Assembly (NCBI GenBank): GCA_029882535.1
Contig: JAOUKM010000003.1
Coordinates: forward strand, 49,237 to 113,236
Source: Candidatus Bathyarchaeota archaeon
Lineage (GTDB): Archaea > Thermoproteota > Bathyarchaeia > Bathyarchaeales > SOJC01
Length of the DNA: 64,000 nt
Reading direction: 5' to 3'
Below, piece by piece: positions 44,738 through 52,492 of the stretch (positions within the stretch are counted from its first letter, which is position 1; each line of letters opens with the position of its first letter). The notes below the pieces were generated by a model. It searched no databases. It saw nothing but the letters and a program-made list of their open reading frames with translations, and was not told the DNA's origin. The position numbers were made by a program, and so were the translations under genes.

Positions 44738-44815
44738 AATACTGCCACTAGGCTCTTAGAACTTGCAATATACATTTTATGCTAAAAACAGATTGTCGAC
44801 TATGCTTAAGCCATG

Positions 44816-44838
44816 GTTTTTATACACACAAAGTTGTG
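44816..44838 (-). promoter_or_regulatory. nrdD promoter with a candidate operator
   Basis: On the minus strand GTATAAAA (about 44,817-44,824) is a TATA box about 80 bases before the GTG of nrdD. Directly upstream lies CACAACTTTGTG (44827-44838), an inverted repeat with arms CACAA/TTGTG and a 2-base spacer, in the place where a factor would block or help TFB/TBP binding. Regulation by the adjacent winged-helix protein is inference. Confidence 0.55.
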
Positions 44839-44972
44839 AATTTTGCACATATGACAGACTACTTGAAATTTTTAGAATAAATCATATAAAATTCTGTAGT
44901 TTTACTCTCCAAAATTGACATACGCGGTGTTTGACATAAAAATGTAGAACCCATGTTTTTTCATTATTTTCG

Positions 44973-47078
44973 TTAAAACTGTTTTAGAGTTAAAATGTTT
45001 GTAGAGCCGCAGTTGGGACATTTTAGGTGTGTTCCGTGAGATGTGCTTTTACAATGGTGGCAGTATGTAAAAGAGAGATTGTAGGCGAAGAAGCCTATGT
45101 TGCTTGTGGTCAATTGTTTTGTTTTGGCTAGCAGTTCTTCTACAGAGGGCTGCTGGTCTTCGGTCTCTATGAGGGCTAAGTGTCCGCCAAGGGTTAGTTG
45201 GTGTATTCGTTCTTCAATGTTAAATTGTTCCTTTTCGAGTGGGGAAACTGTGTTTATGTCTGAGTAGTAGGGATTCCCCCTTGTGCCTTTCGTTTTCACA
45301 ACTCCCCAGCCATATTTCTCCACGTCTAGCATTGCAAGCCTCTTTGCTGCCGTTCTGTTTGGAATGACAGCTGTTGTCAATCGAGCTTGCGGTTTTTTGG
45401 CATGTTTTTTCGCGTAGGCGTTAATGTGTTTCAAAATTCTTTCCGTAATCACGAAGGCTTTTCCAATATCTTCAGCAATCTCTTTGCCCATTAATTTTTG
45501 AACGGCTTCCTTTATTCCCATAGAGACTATTGTTCTTGTTGTGTTTTCTAATCTGAAGTACTGATCGCCGTTTGTTTTTTGCGTCAAATAAGGTAAGAGG
45601 TTTTGTTTTACTCGTTTTTTAATCGTCTGATATTTGATTGCTAAGGCTTGTTTGGCCATGTTAAGCTGGTCGTCAAGGAGTTCAAGGAATTTGTCTTCGT
45701 CGCCTTTGGCGTCAACGGAAACTCTGGGCAGATTTATGGTCGCTGTGTCTAGGTTTCCTGTTCGTTGAGTGTCAAGTTCCCAGTCTTGTTGCCATTCGTC
45801 TGCAAGTCTCAAACCTGAAGCTGTGTATGTAGCGTTTATTTGGTTATCTGGGTACAGGTTAGCAAAGTATACGAGAATGCTTGTTGCTGCTAGTTTGTGT
45901 ACTTCATGCAGCAGAGATTCTGCCTCACTAGTTTTGAGAACTCGTTGCGTTTTTATGATTATTTTTGGGTTCTTTAGTGGATGTATTTTGTTTTCTTCAG
46001 CTAATGTTTCTAGCAGGAAGAGCGTGAGCTGTTGAGTTTCATCAGCGTATGCCGCGCTCTTTTCCGCTGAAAACTCTAGGCTTATTGTTGTGGGCGTTGG
46101 AGTTGTTTGATTTAGGTTTTTGATAAAGAGGCGCAGGAGTTCTTTGATTTTGTTGGGAGCTATGTCTTTTGTGTAGGGAGCCAGATGGATGTTGAAGTTG
46201 TCTAAGTTTTGTTGCCCTGTCGTTTCTGTTGCAGTGTTTCGGGTGACGTTTGTTGTGATGTTGAGGGCGGCTTCAAGGGTTTTTGGTTTTTGAAATTGTA
46301 GGAAGTATGGAAGGCTGTGAGTGATTTCGTTTGGTTTCAGTGTCCATGTGCCTAGGTTGTTGAGATGCAGGCTGCCGCTTAGATAGGCATCTGAGATGCT
46401 GCGGGGCAAAATGCTGAGAAGAGTGTATTCTTCCATGACTGCGTTTCCTGCTGCCTTATGAACTGCTTCTACGTTTGTTTTTGGAGCGTCAATCAGGCGG
46501 GTAACTTCGTGGACGGGGAGGCCAAGACGCGTGAGTTTGTGGCGGTATTCTTCGTAGTGTTTTTCTAGGAGAATTGTGTTGACGATTTCACGAATCAGAG
46601 GGGCTGTTAAGTATTTGGTTTTGAACTGCTGGAGACGCTTTTCTGCCTCTCGAGCGATTTTTTGGGCAAGATCTGTAGGGACGTTGGCTTCTGTGATTAA
46701 TGATTGGGTGATTTTGTTTCTGTCGAACTCTTCTATGGACAGGTGGGAGGTGCGGACGAGCATTTTTCTACGTTTGTATGTTCGGTCATCTATTTCGTCT
46801 GTAATTTCGATAATGCGCCGGCCGAGGTCTGTTAGACGATAGTTTTTGGTTTCTACGTCGGGTTCGATAAGGTCGGCTTTTAGGAGAGATTTGAGGTGGT
46901 AGGCGAAGCGTCCGGCGTCGCGGGTAGCATCGAGTTTTAAGGTGTTCATGATTTCTGTATAAGACATAGGACCGTATTCTAGGAGTAGGGCTAGGATTTG
47001 TATTCGTATTGGTGCGGAGATCGCTTTGAGTACTCGGACGCCTGCTTTGTGGATGCTGCGTAGTTTTGGGTTGGGCAT
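44973..47078 (-). CDS. Winged-helix, ATP-cone and inactive NrdD-like protein with zinc ribbon (putative RNR regulator)
   Basis: This 701-residue protein has, in order: an ArsR-like winged helix (about residues 10-105: RVLKAISAPIRIQILALLLE, then FAYHLKSLLKADLIEP), an ATP-cone (about 107-195: VRTSHLSIEEFDRNKITQSL, ending KLTRLGLPVHEVTRLI), an NrdD-like barrel (about 205-640) and a zinc ribbon CHHCKSTSHGTHLKCPNCGS at the end. Compared with the true NrdD downstream, FCQEHDLR is replaced by LKPNEITH, NSQCCRLI by TASGLRLA, and the chain ends after the zinc ribbon, so the glycyl-radical loop RxTGY is missing. It cannot be a working reductase. A nucleotide-sensing transcription regulator of nrdD is the best reading. 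It is 235 bases upstream of nrdD on the same strand. Confidence 0.88.
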   Translation of the reverse strand: MPNPKLRSIHKAGVRVLKAISAPIRIQILALLLEYGPMSYTEIMNTLKLDATRDAGRFAYHLKSLLKADLIEPDVETKNYRLTDLGRRIIEITDEIDDRTYKRRKMLVRTSHLSIEEFDRNKITQSLITEANVPTDLAQKIAREAEKRLQQFKTKYLTAPLIREIVNTILLEKHYEEYRHKLTRLGLPVHEVTRLIDAPKTNVEAVHKAAGNAVMEEYTLLSILPRSISDAYLSGSLHLNNLGTWTLKPNEITHSLPYFLQFQKPKTLEAALNITTNVTRNTATETTGQQNLDNFNIHLAPYTKDIAPNKIKELLRLFIKNLNQTTPTPTTISLEFSAEKSAAYADETQQLTLFLLETLAEENKIHPLKNPKIIIKTQRVLKTSEAESLLHEVHKLAATSILVYFANLYPDNQINATYTASGLRLADEWQQDWELDTQRTGNLDTATINLPRVSVDAKGDEDKFLELLDDQLNMAKQALAIKYQTIKKRVKQNLLPYLTQKTNGDQYFRLENTTRTIVSMGIKEAVQKLMGKEIAEDIGKAFVITERILKHINAYAKKHAKKPQARLTTAVIPNRTAAKRLAMLDVEKYGWGVVKTKGTRGNPYYSDINTVSPLEKEQFNIEERIHQLTLGGHLALIETEDQQPSVEELLAKTKQLTTSNIGFFAYNLSFTYCHHCKSTSHGTHLKCPNCGSTNILTLKQF

Positions 47079-47122
47079 AGTGGTGCGCCTTTTGTGTGGC
47101 TATTTTCTTTAGGGTTTGTCAA

Positions 47123-47166
47123 GTTTAAAGGTTGGGGAAAACGATGTGTGAGTCTCTTCTACTCAC
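47123..47166 (-). promoter_or_regulatory. Promoter region of the winged-helix/NrdD-like gene with inverted repeat
   Basis: CTTTAAAC (47123-47130 on the minus strand) is a TATA-like element about 45 bases before the start codon. GTGAGT-N7-ACTCAC (47148-47166) lies about 18 bases further upstream and is a candidate operator. It does not match the CACAA/TTGTG dyad before nrdD, so the two need not bind the same protein. Confidence 0.4.
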
Positions 47167-47296
47167 TTGGGATTTTATTTAGCAATAGGCTGCAAAGAGT
47201 AGGAATATGTTTGGGCAGAGAAGGGATATTTAAGTAGATTATGAGAACGCATATAGGGAAGAAGAGTATGCTTAACTCTTAGGAGCAAAGAAAGGG

Positions 47297-47728
47297 ATGT
47301 CTCGCAAAGCAAGAAAAAGTGCCTCATCGCTTTCCTATTATCTACAGAAAGCCTACTGGAAACTCGTGACGCTCAAGCCCTCAACCGTTCTTTTAGCAGG
47401 CATAGCCATAGCAACCTCTGTCTTTCTGCTCGGAGGGGGAATATATGACCTTATAGAACAGCCAGTAGTGGCATTTATCAGTGGCGGAAGAATCATACCT
47501 TATTACCCCCAAGCCCTAAACGATCAACTTTTGGGCGAAAGCATCGCCTCTATGACTTTATACTCACTCGGCATCATAGGACTAATATTGATGTATCAAA
47601 GCACCAAATATGCCTACAGCCCACGAGAAGCATACACCACACTCTTAATCGGCTTGATCCTCTTGCTAATCGGGTGGGTATTAGTGGAATTCTTTCTTTT
47701 CCCAAGCACAATAAAACCCTTCCAATAA
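47297..47728 (+). CDS. Membrane protein with three helices, possibly OST3/OST6-like
   Basis: This 143-residue protein has a basic N-terminus (SRKARKSASSLSYYLQKAYW), then helices at about residues 31-50, 82-102 and 112-138. The loop after helix 1 holds GGGIYDLIEQPVVAF, and the third helix is preceded by YQSTKYAYSPREAYTTLLIG. The later part recalls archaeal proteins annotated as oligosaccharyltransferase OST3/OST6-like, but I cannot confirm this. The ATG at 47297 has a TATTTAAG element about 70 bases upstream (47225-47232). It is divergent from the winged-helix/NrdD-like gene. Confidence 0.65.
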   Translation: MSRKARKSASSLSYYLQKAYWKLVTLKPSTVLLAGIAIATSVFLLGGGIYDLIEQPVVAFISGGRIIPYYPQALNDQLLGESIASMTLYSLGIIGLILMYQSTKYAYSPREAYTTLLIGLILLLIGWVLVEFFLFPSTIKPFQ

Positions 47729-47753
47729 TAGAAAAACAGACGCCTAGAAGAAG

Positions 47754-48260
47754 TCACCACGGCTTCTTTTTCAAACGCACCAAATACGCCAGAAAGTTTG
47801 TTAAAAGGTGTATCGGTATTGTGACAACGAGAATGATTAACGCCTCGGCAATTGTTGGTGGCTCAATTGGAAGAGAAAAAAGCAATGCACACAAAACAAA
47901 GCCAACCTGATCAACAATGGGGAACAAAGCACCAGGAGCAAAGCCTAGCCGTCGCTTAACAAAAGCGCCAGCCAAATCTCCCATTACTGCGCCCAAAGAG
48001 AGCACAAAACCCAACAATGGATTATAGTTGTTGAAAACAAAGCTTTCTCCAACGCCTACTAATGTTCCGACAAGTAAACCTGCAAAGAAGCCTCTAAAAG
48101 TCTTGTGAGAACCAAAAATTGGTCGAGTATCCTTAAAGTTTTTGCCGAAGTCTAAAGGTTGTCCTCCACCTAATATTGCTGGAACGGCATTGGCGCTGTA
48201 GGCGGGAAATATGTATATTAGAGATTCCGCGACCAATTCCAGCGACATGTCCCTTATCAA
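47754..48260 (-). CDS. carS: CDP-archaeol synthase
   Basis: This membrane enzyme joins CTP to digeranylgeranylglyceryl phosphate in archaeal lipid synthesis. The 168-residue protein has five helices and the family marks FPAYSANAVPAILGGGQPLD, the segment IFGSHKTFRGFFAGLLVG and GAVMGDLAGAFVKRRLG, then PIVDQVGFVLCALLF. This is the full CarS (DUF46) pattern. The start is TTG at 48260 or ATG at 48248; both lie close to GGAGAT. It is 17 bases downstream of the RadB-like gene on the same strand. Confidence 0.93.
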   Translation of the reverse strand: MIRDMSLELVAESLIYIFPAYSANAVPAILGGGQPLDFGKNFKDTRPIFGSHKTFRGFFAGLLVGTLVGVGESFVFNNYNPLLGFVLSLGAVMGDLAGAFVKRRLGFAPGALFPIVDQVGFVLCALLFSLPIEPPTIAEALIILVVTIPIHLLTNFLAYLVRLKKKPW

Positions 48261-48277
48261 ATCTCCTTTCCGAAAGC

Positions 48278-48991
48278 TTATCTCCTAAAGTCGTGTAAGC
48301 CTTTTTCTTCAATTTTCAAGAATATTGGTTTTGCAGGCTTTTTATCTGTATGTGTTTTCATTGTGGCTTTGATTATGTTTGCTTTGGCTGTTGGCTTTAG
48401 GCTTATAATCGTGTCTGCCCAAAACTTCAAAACCCTTGTAGCAACGGGTTGCACTAGTTCGCGTTCCTCAAAAACCACGCTCCGCACTTGACTAACAATC
48501 AAACTCGCCACCTTCTGAGTTTTTGTGATTTGAGCTAAACATGCCATTTGACGGTTCAATTCACGGTTTAGGGCAAATGTTTCCTTCATGTCATCTCCTA
48601 ATCTTTCACGGTATAGACCTGTAACAGTATCAACAACAATGAGCCCCACTTTCCTGCTTATGTATTCGCTTAGCCTATCGATCACAAAAGTTTGCTGTTC
48701 AAAATCTTCAGGTTTCATCAAAATAATTTGAGACGCAAGCGCTTCAAAGTCGTCAGCAACAATTTGAGCCATACGCCTAGGAAAAAAAGTGTTGTCGCAG
48801 TCTATGAAAATTGTTTTGTAGTCCATTCTTGCACAGTTAGCAGCGCATTGGATAGCCAATGTCGTTTTCCCAGTTTCTGCTTCTCCGTAAACGAGCACAA
48901 TGTTTCCCTCTAGTAATCCGCCTCTCAATTGCTCATCTAGTGAACCGCAACCTGTGGGAATTATTTTTTGCAAAGGAGACTCACGTGTCAA
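48278..48991 (-). CDS. RadB-like recombinase (RadA paralogue)
   Basis: This 237-residue RecA-fold ATPase starts IIPTGCGSLDEQLRGGLLEG and has Walker A YGEAETGKTTLAIQCA, a Walker B strand GLIVVDTVTGLYRERL, and SLIVSQVRSVV before a short C-terminus. It lacks the N-terminal helix-hairpin-helix domain of RadA, which is the mark of RadB. RadB assists homologous recombination with RadA and Hjc. It starts with ATG at 48991 and is divergent from the RNase H-fold gene. Confidence 0.88.
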   Translation of the reverse strand: MTRESPLQKIIPTGCGSLDEQLRGGLLEGNIVLVYGEAETGKTTLAIQCAANCARMDYKTIFIDCDNTFFPRRMAQIVADDFEALASQIILMKPEDFEQQTFVIDRLSEYISRKVGLIVVDTVTGLYRERLGDDMKETFALNRELNRQMACLAQITKTQKVASLIVSQVRSVVFEERELVQPVATRVLKFWADTIISLKPTAKANIIKATMKTHTDKKPAKPIFLKIEEKGLHDFRR

Positions 48992-49063
48992 AACAGATTA
49001 ATACCTGCTAAAAACTAATAACTTTGTTTACGTTGACTATGGTCAACATGAAAGGACTAAGCT

Positions 49064-49693
49064 ATGAAAGCAAAAATCGCTGTAGCAACAGTCTCTGGGA
49101 AAGCCTATTACTTGCTAGTTAATGAGCTTAAAAAGAGAAACGTGTCTTTCTTAAGCTTAACGCCAAATGACACAGTTCCCATAGACGTAAAAGTAGTCAT
49201 AACGACAAAGAAGGAGCACCCGAAAATAACATATGGAAATGTGCTAGAATACGAAGAAGGCAAAGATCCAGTAGAGGTTGTAGATGAAGCAATTAGGATA
49301 GTTAAAGGAAAGAGAACGTATGAAAGACTCATAGTAGGAGTCGATCCTGGTCAGAACTTCGGCGCTGCAGTTCTCGGAGACGGAAATATGGTCGAAACCA
49401 AAAACTGTACAAGCCTAAACGAAACAGTAAACACAATAAAAGACGTTTTAAGCCGCACACCAGCCACTCACGCGATTATTAGAATCGGGAATGGTGCACC
49501 TTCTTATGCGGAAGAACTTTGGCGCCGTCTAAATGAGGTTCTTCCGGGAAACGTGGTCATTGAAAGCGTAAGAGAAGAGGGAACAAGCCAATCTCTCGGC
49601 GAAACCTCACATAGAAGAGGAAAAATAGATATCAGCTCAGCCATAAAAATCGCTCAAAGACAAGGTCGGGTACTGCCGAGAAGGAAAAAATAG
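49064..49693 (+). CDS. RNase H-fold (RuvC-like) predicted nuclease
   Basis: This 209-residue protein has an N-terminal alpha/beta segment (about 1-85) and a RuvC/RNase H-like domain (about 88-205). The conserved acidic positions are D94 in VGVDPGQNFGAAVL, E167 in VVIESVREEG and D189 in GKIDISSAIKIA, spaced as in RuvC-type nucleases. The C-terminus is very basic (RQGRVLPRRKK), good for nucleic-acid binding. Its stop overlaps the GTG of a Grc3/Clp1-like RNA kinase by one base. Nuclease activity is inferred; the family has no name that I can give with certainty. Confidence 0.72.
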   Translation: MKAKIAVATVSGKAYYLLVNELKKRNVSFLSLTPNDTVPIDVKVVITTKKEHPKITYGNVLEYEEGKDPVEVVDEAIRIVKGKRTYERLIVGVDPGQNFGAAVLGDGNMVETKNCTSLNETVNTIKDVLSRTPATHAIIRIGNGAPSYAEELWRRLNEVLPGNVVIESVREEGTSQSLGETSHRRGKIDISSAIKIAQRQGRVLPRRKK

Positions 49694-50970
49694 TGATTAA
49701 AGAAGTTACAGCTAACAAAACTCTACTCGTCAACGGCCCAGCCTCAGTACGGTTTGTTTCAGGCGAAGTAGAAGTTCTTGGTGCACCGTTAGGTGTTGGA
49801 GAAACAATTGTAATTAGAGATGGGAAACGTATGCCTTTCTACGTCAAAAAAGAAGCAACTTTTGACATAATGCATAGTAAAAACTCAATAGTTGAAAAGG
49901 CTGATGGAGATACCGTTCCTGCCTCATGGCATAAGATAGCAGAAGACATTCTTGCTCTGGAGAAACCAACAGTTGTCATGATTATGGGTGAAATGGATTC
50001 TGGAAAGACGAGTCTTTGTACGTTCTTAGCTAACATTGCTATCAAAGCAAATCGAACAGTAGCTGTCATTGACGCTGACTTGGGACAATCAGATATAGGA
50101 CCGCCCGCTACAATAGGTTTAGCCTACATCAAAAAACCTGTAAAGGACTTATTTTATGTCAAGGCTAACGACGTGTATTTTCTTGGTCTTACAAGCCCGA
50201 GTGGTGCAGAGGAACGTGTTGCCGATTGCATTGTTGACTTCAAAGGGCGTGTTCTCCAAAAAAATAGGGGTTTTTTAGTGATAAATACTGACGGCTGGGT
50301 TGAAGGTGAAGAGGCTGTTCAATACAAAGTTATGTTGACAGAAACAATTGTGCCTAACGTAGTTGTAGGGATAGAAAGAGAAAAAGAGCTTATGCCTATA
50401 ATAGACAAGCTTGAGAAAAATCGAGTTTTAACTGCGGAGCCGTCTACTGCTGTCAGAAAACGTGACGAAGAAAGAAGAAGAACTCTCCGTGAGCTAAGCT
50501 ACAAAAGATACTTGAGAAACGCTAAAGTAGAAGGCTTCCCGCTTAACTGGACTAAAATAGAGGGGGTACACTCTTCTCCAAGCCTATTTCTCACCAATGA
50601 ACGGTTAAGAAGAATAGAGAAAACCCTGGGAATTCAACCTGTCTTCTGCAAAGAAACAGTTGAAGCCATTTGGGTAGTCTTGAGGCGAAGTCAAAGACTC
50701 GACTTTGAACGGTTGTATAAAGCTGAGGAAGTTTTCAAGAAGAGAGTCAGAGTTGTGCAGAAAGGCGATGAAAAAGGCTTAGTTGTGGGATTGTATGATG
50801 AAGAAAACAAGTTTTTAGGTCTAGGCATCATATGGGGCATTGATTACAGAAGGAAAGTTATGAAAGTTTACACTCCAGTAACTCAAAAGGTGGCTACTAT
50901 ACGAGTAGGCAAGGTGAGGCTAGATAATGTATACAGAGAAATCGGCACAACCACGACTGTTTGGAGCTAA
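49693..50970 (+). CDS. Polynucleotide 5-prime-hydroxyl kinase, Grc3/Clp1-like
   Basis: This 425-residue protein has an N-terminal beta domain (about 1-80), a P-loop kinase core (about 90-290) with Walker A MIMGEMDSGKTSLCTF and VAVIDADLGQSDIGPPATIG, the lid region around RKRDEERRRTL (about 255), and a C-terminal domain. This is the pattern of the archaeal relative of Clp1 and Grc3/Nol9, which phosphorylate RNA 5-prime ends. In eukaryotes Grc3 works with the nuclease Las1, and Clp1 with the tRNA splicing endonuclease. Here the partner gene codes for an RNase H-fold protein and overlaps it by one base. Confidence 0.9.
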   Translation: MIKEVTANKTLLVNGPASVRFVSGEVEVLGAPLGVGETIVIRDGKRMPFYVKKEATFDIMHSKNSIVEKADGDTVPASWHKIAEDILALEKPTVVMIMGEMDSGKTSLCTFLANIAIKANRTVAVIDADLGQSDIGPPATIGLAYIKKPVKDLFYVKANDVYFLGLTSPSGAEERVADCIVDFKGRVLQKNRGFLVINTDGWVEGEEAVQYKVMLTETIVPNVVVGIEREKELMPIIDKLEKNRVLTAEPSTAVRKRDEERRRTLRELSYKRYLRNAKVEGFPLNWTKIEGVHSSPSLFLTNERLRRIEKTLGIQPVFCKETVEAIWVVLRRSQRLDFERLYKAEEVFKKRVRVVQKGDEKGLVVGLYDEENKFLGLGIIWGIDYRRKVMKVYTPVTQKVATIRVGKVRLDNVYREIGTTTTVWS

Positions 50971-50978
50971 TCTTAAAC

Positions 50979-51644
50979 TCAGGTAAACGGGCACAACTGA
51001 TTAACTGGACACTTCTTGCATAATGGTTTCTTTGCTCTGCAATATCTTCTTCCATGCAAGATTAACAACATGTGAACAGCATAATAGTCTTGAGAGTCAA
51101 AAAGTAGTTGAAGCCTCTTTCTCACGCCTTCGTAATCGGCTCCCCCATCGACTAGCCCCAGTCTCTTCGAAACTCTATTTACGTGTGTATCAACCGGCAA
51201 GGTTGGCTTCTTTGCACTAAAAAGAAGCACAACATCAGCGGTTTTCGAACCCACACCTGGCAACCCAAGCAATTTTTCACGAGCTTGTTCGAGTGATGTC
51301 CCAAAGATGAAGTTTAGGGAACCTCCAAAATCTTCCAGAACGATACGGGAAAGCTTTTTGATGACTTTTGATTTGTTTCGATACAAACCCGCCACTTTGA
51401 GAGCTTCTTCAACTTCTTCTACGTCAGCCTTCGAAAGGGCTTCGGGAGTTATCTCAAACTTGTTCGAAAGGTTTTCGAAAGCTCTAGCCGTGTTTCTGCC
51501 GTTTGTGTTCTGCGAAATCACGGTGACAATTAGTGTTTCGAAAGGGTCTCTCTCCTTTCTCCTCCAGTCTGGCAACTTAAACTCTTTTCGAAGCACTTTC
51601 AAGATTTTGTTTGCCCTTTTCTTGGTCATGTTGTATGTCGCCAT
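50979..51644 (-). CDS. nth: Endonuclease III (DNA glycosylase/AP lyase)
   Basis: This 221-residue base-excision repair enzyme has the helix-hairpin-helix LLGLPGVGSKTADVVLLF with the catalytic lysine in GSKTA, the catalytic aspartate in LPVDTHVNRVSKRLGL, and the iron-sulfur motif CRAKKPLCKKCPVNQLC (C-x6-C-x2-C-x5-C) at the end. All functional residues are present. It is convergent with the Grc3/Clp1-like gene, with 8 bases between the stops. The start is ATG at 51644. Confidence 0.95.
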   Translation of the reverse strand: MATYNMTKKRANKILKVLRKEFKLPDWRRKERDPFETLIVTVISQNTNGRNTARAFENLSNKFEITPEALSKADVEEVEEALKVAGLYRNKSKVIKKLSRIVLEDFGGSLNFIFGTSLEQAREKLLGLPGVGSKTADVVLLFSAKKPTLPVDTHVNRVSKRLGLVDGGADYEGVRKRLQLLFDSQDYYAVHMLLILHGRRYCRAKKPLCKKCPVNQLCPFT

Positions 51645-51720
51645 TTGAGATAAGCATTAAGCAAAACCGCATTTATAGGGTCGCTTTTTAAGTTGTCAAC
51701 AAAAGCAGCAGCGGAGAACC

Positions 51721-51727
51721 TTATAAA
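51721..51727 (+). promoter_or_regulatory. TATA box of the parvulin gene (leaderless transcript)
   Basis: TTATAAA ends 23 bases before the ATG at 51750, so transcription should begin at or next to the start codon. No ribosome binding site is present. This position also supports 51750, not an upstream frame start at 51693, as the true start. Confidence 0.6.
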
Positions 51728-51749
51728 CAGTTTCGCACAATTGTTCTTC

Positions 51750-52025
51750 ATGCCAAACAAAGTTCACTGCGTCCACATCCTTGTAAAAACGGAAAAAGAG
51801 GCAAACACGGTTCTAGAACGATTGAAGAAAAGAGAAAAATTCGCAAACATCGCCAAGGAAGCTTCGCTCTGTCCCTCAGGAAAACGTGGCGGAGACATCG
51901 GGACCTTCGGCAGAGGAAAGATGGTGAAGGAATTCGAAAAAGCCGCGTTCGCCCTTCAGAAAGGACAAGTTTCGCCTATCGTGAAAACGAAGTTTGGATA
52001 CCACATAATAAAGAGGCTTGAATAG
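51750..52025 (+). CDS. Parvulin-type peptidyl-prolyl isomerase
   Basis: This 91-residue stand-alone parvulin domain speeds proline isomerisation in protein folding. It starts KVHCVHILVKTEKEANTVLE, has FANIAKEASLCPSGKRGGDI, then GTFGRGKMVKEFEKAAFALQ and ends TKFGYHIIKRLE, which is the complete PpiC-type pattern. There is no signal peptide, so it is cytoplasmic. The TATA box fits a leaderless transcript from this ATG. It is followed 74 bases later by the PAC4-like gene. Confidence 0.93.
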   Translation: MPNKVHCVHILVKTEKEANTVLERLKKREKFANIAKEASLCPSGKRGGDIGTFGRGKMVKEFEKAAFALQKGQVSPIVKTKFGYHIIKRLE

Positions 52026-52099
52026 GCTCCTTCAAACAATCGTTGACTAAACACTAAATAATGGTTAAGTAGAGCTAATTATGATACGGTGGATTTTGA

Positions 52100-52492
52100 A
52101 TGCCTAGAGCAACAATAGTGAAAGAAGAAATCTTAGAGAAGAATATGCGCCTTTTAGCTATTTACATAGAGACGAAAAACGCGGTCTTGGTTTTACTTAG
52201 CGAAGCGGAAGACCAGCTAGGCACCTTAGCAGCATCCGTACCCCCCACCGCTGAACTAATTGCTACGCCACTTTTGTCTTCAGTGCTTCTAGGAGACAGA
52301 AACACCACAACAGCACGCATGCTAGCAGAACGCCTAGCAAACAAAACTGGCAAAATAGGCCTAGTTTCCATATACCTCAAAACCATAAGCGAAACCGAAG
52401 CGAACCCGGTCCTAATGAAGCTTTTCGAAAAAGTCACTACAGTAAACAAAGCAGAACAAGAGCATAGAGAAGGAGAGAGTGTCAGCATATGA
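52100..52492 (+). CDS. PAC4-like proteasome assembly chaperone homologue
   Basis: This 130-residue protein resembles the eukaryotic proteasome assembly chaperone PSMG4/PAC4: a strand pair ending LGTLAASVPP, then SSVLLGDRNTTTARMLAERL, then ANKTGKIGLVSIYL, and NPVLMKLFEKV at the end. In PSMG4 the matching order is LLGD, a variable loop, AxRLAxKT, and a VS-strand. A homologue in archaea is plausible because they have 20S proteasomes. The stop overlaps the ATG of UbiD (ATGA), so the two are coupled. The call is my own pattern match and needs a profile search. Confidence 0.6.
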   Translation: MPRATIVKEEILEKNMRLLAIYIETKNAVLVLLSEAEDQLGTLAASVPPTAELIATPLLSSVLLGDRNTTTARMLAERLANKTGKIGLVSIYLKTISETEANPVLMKLFEKVTTVNKAEQEHREGESVSI

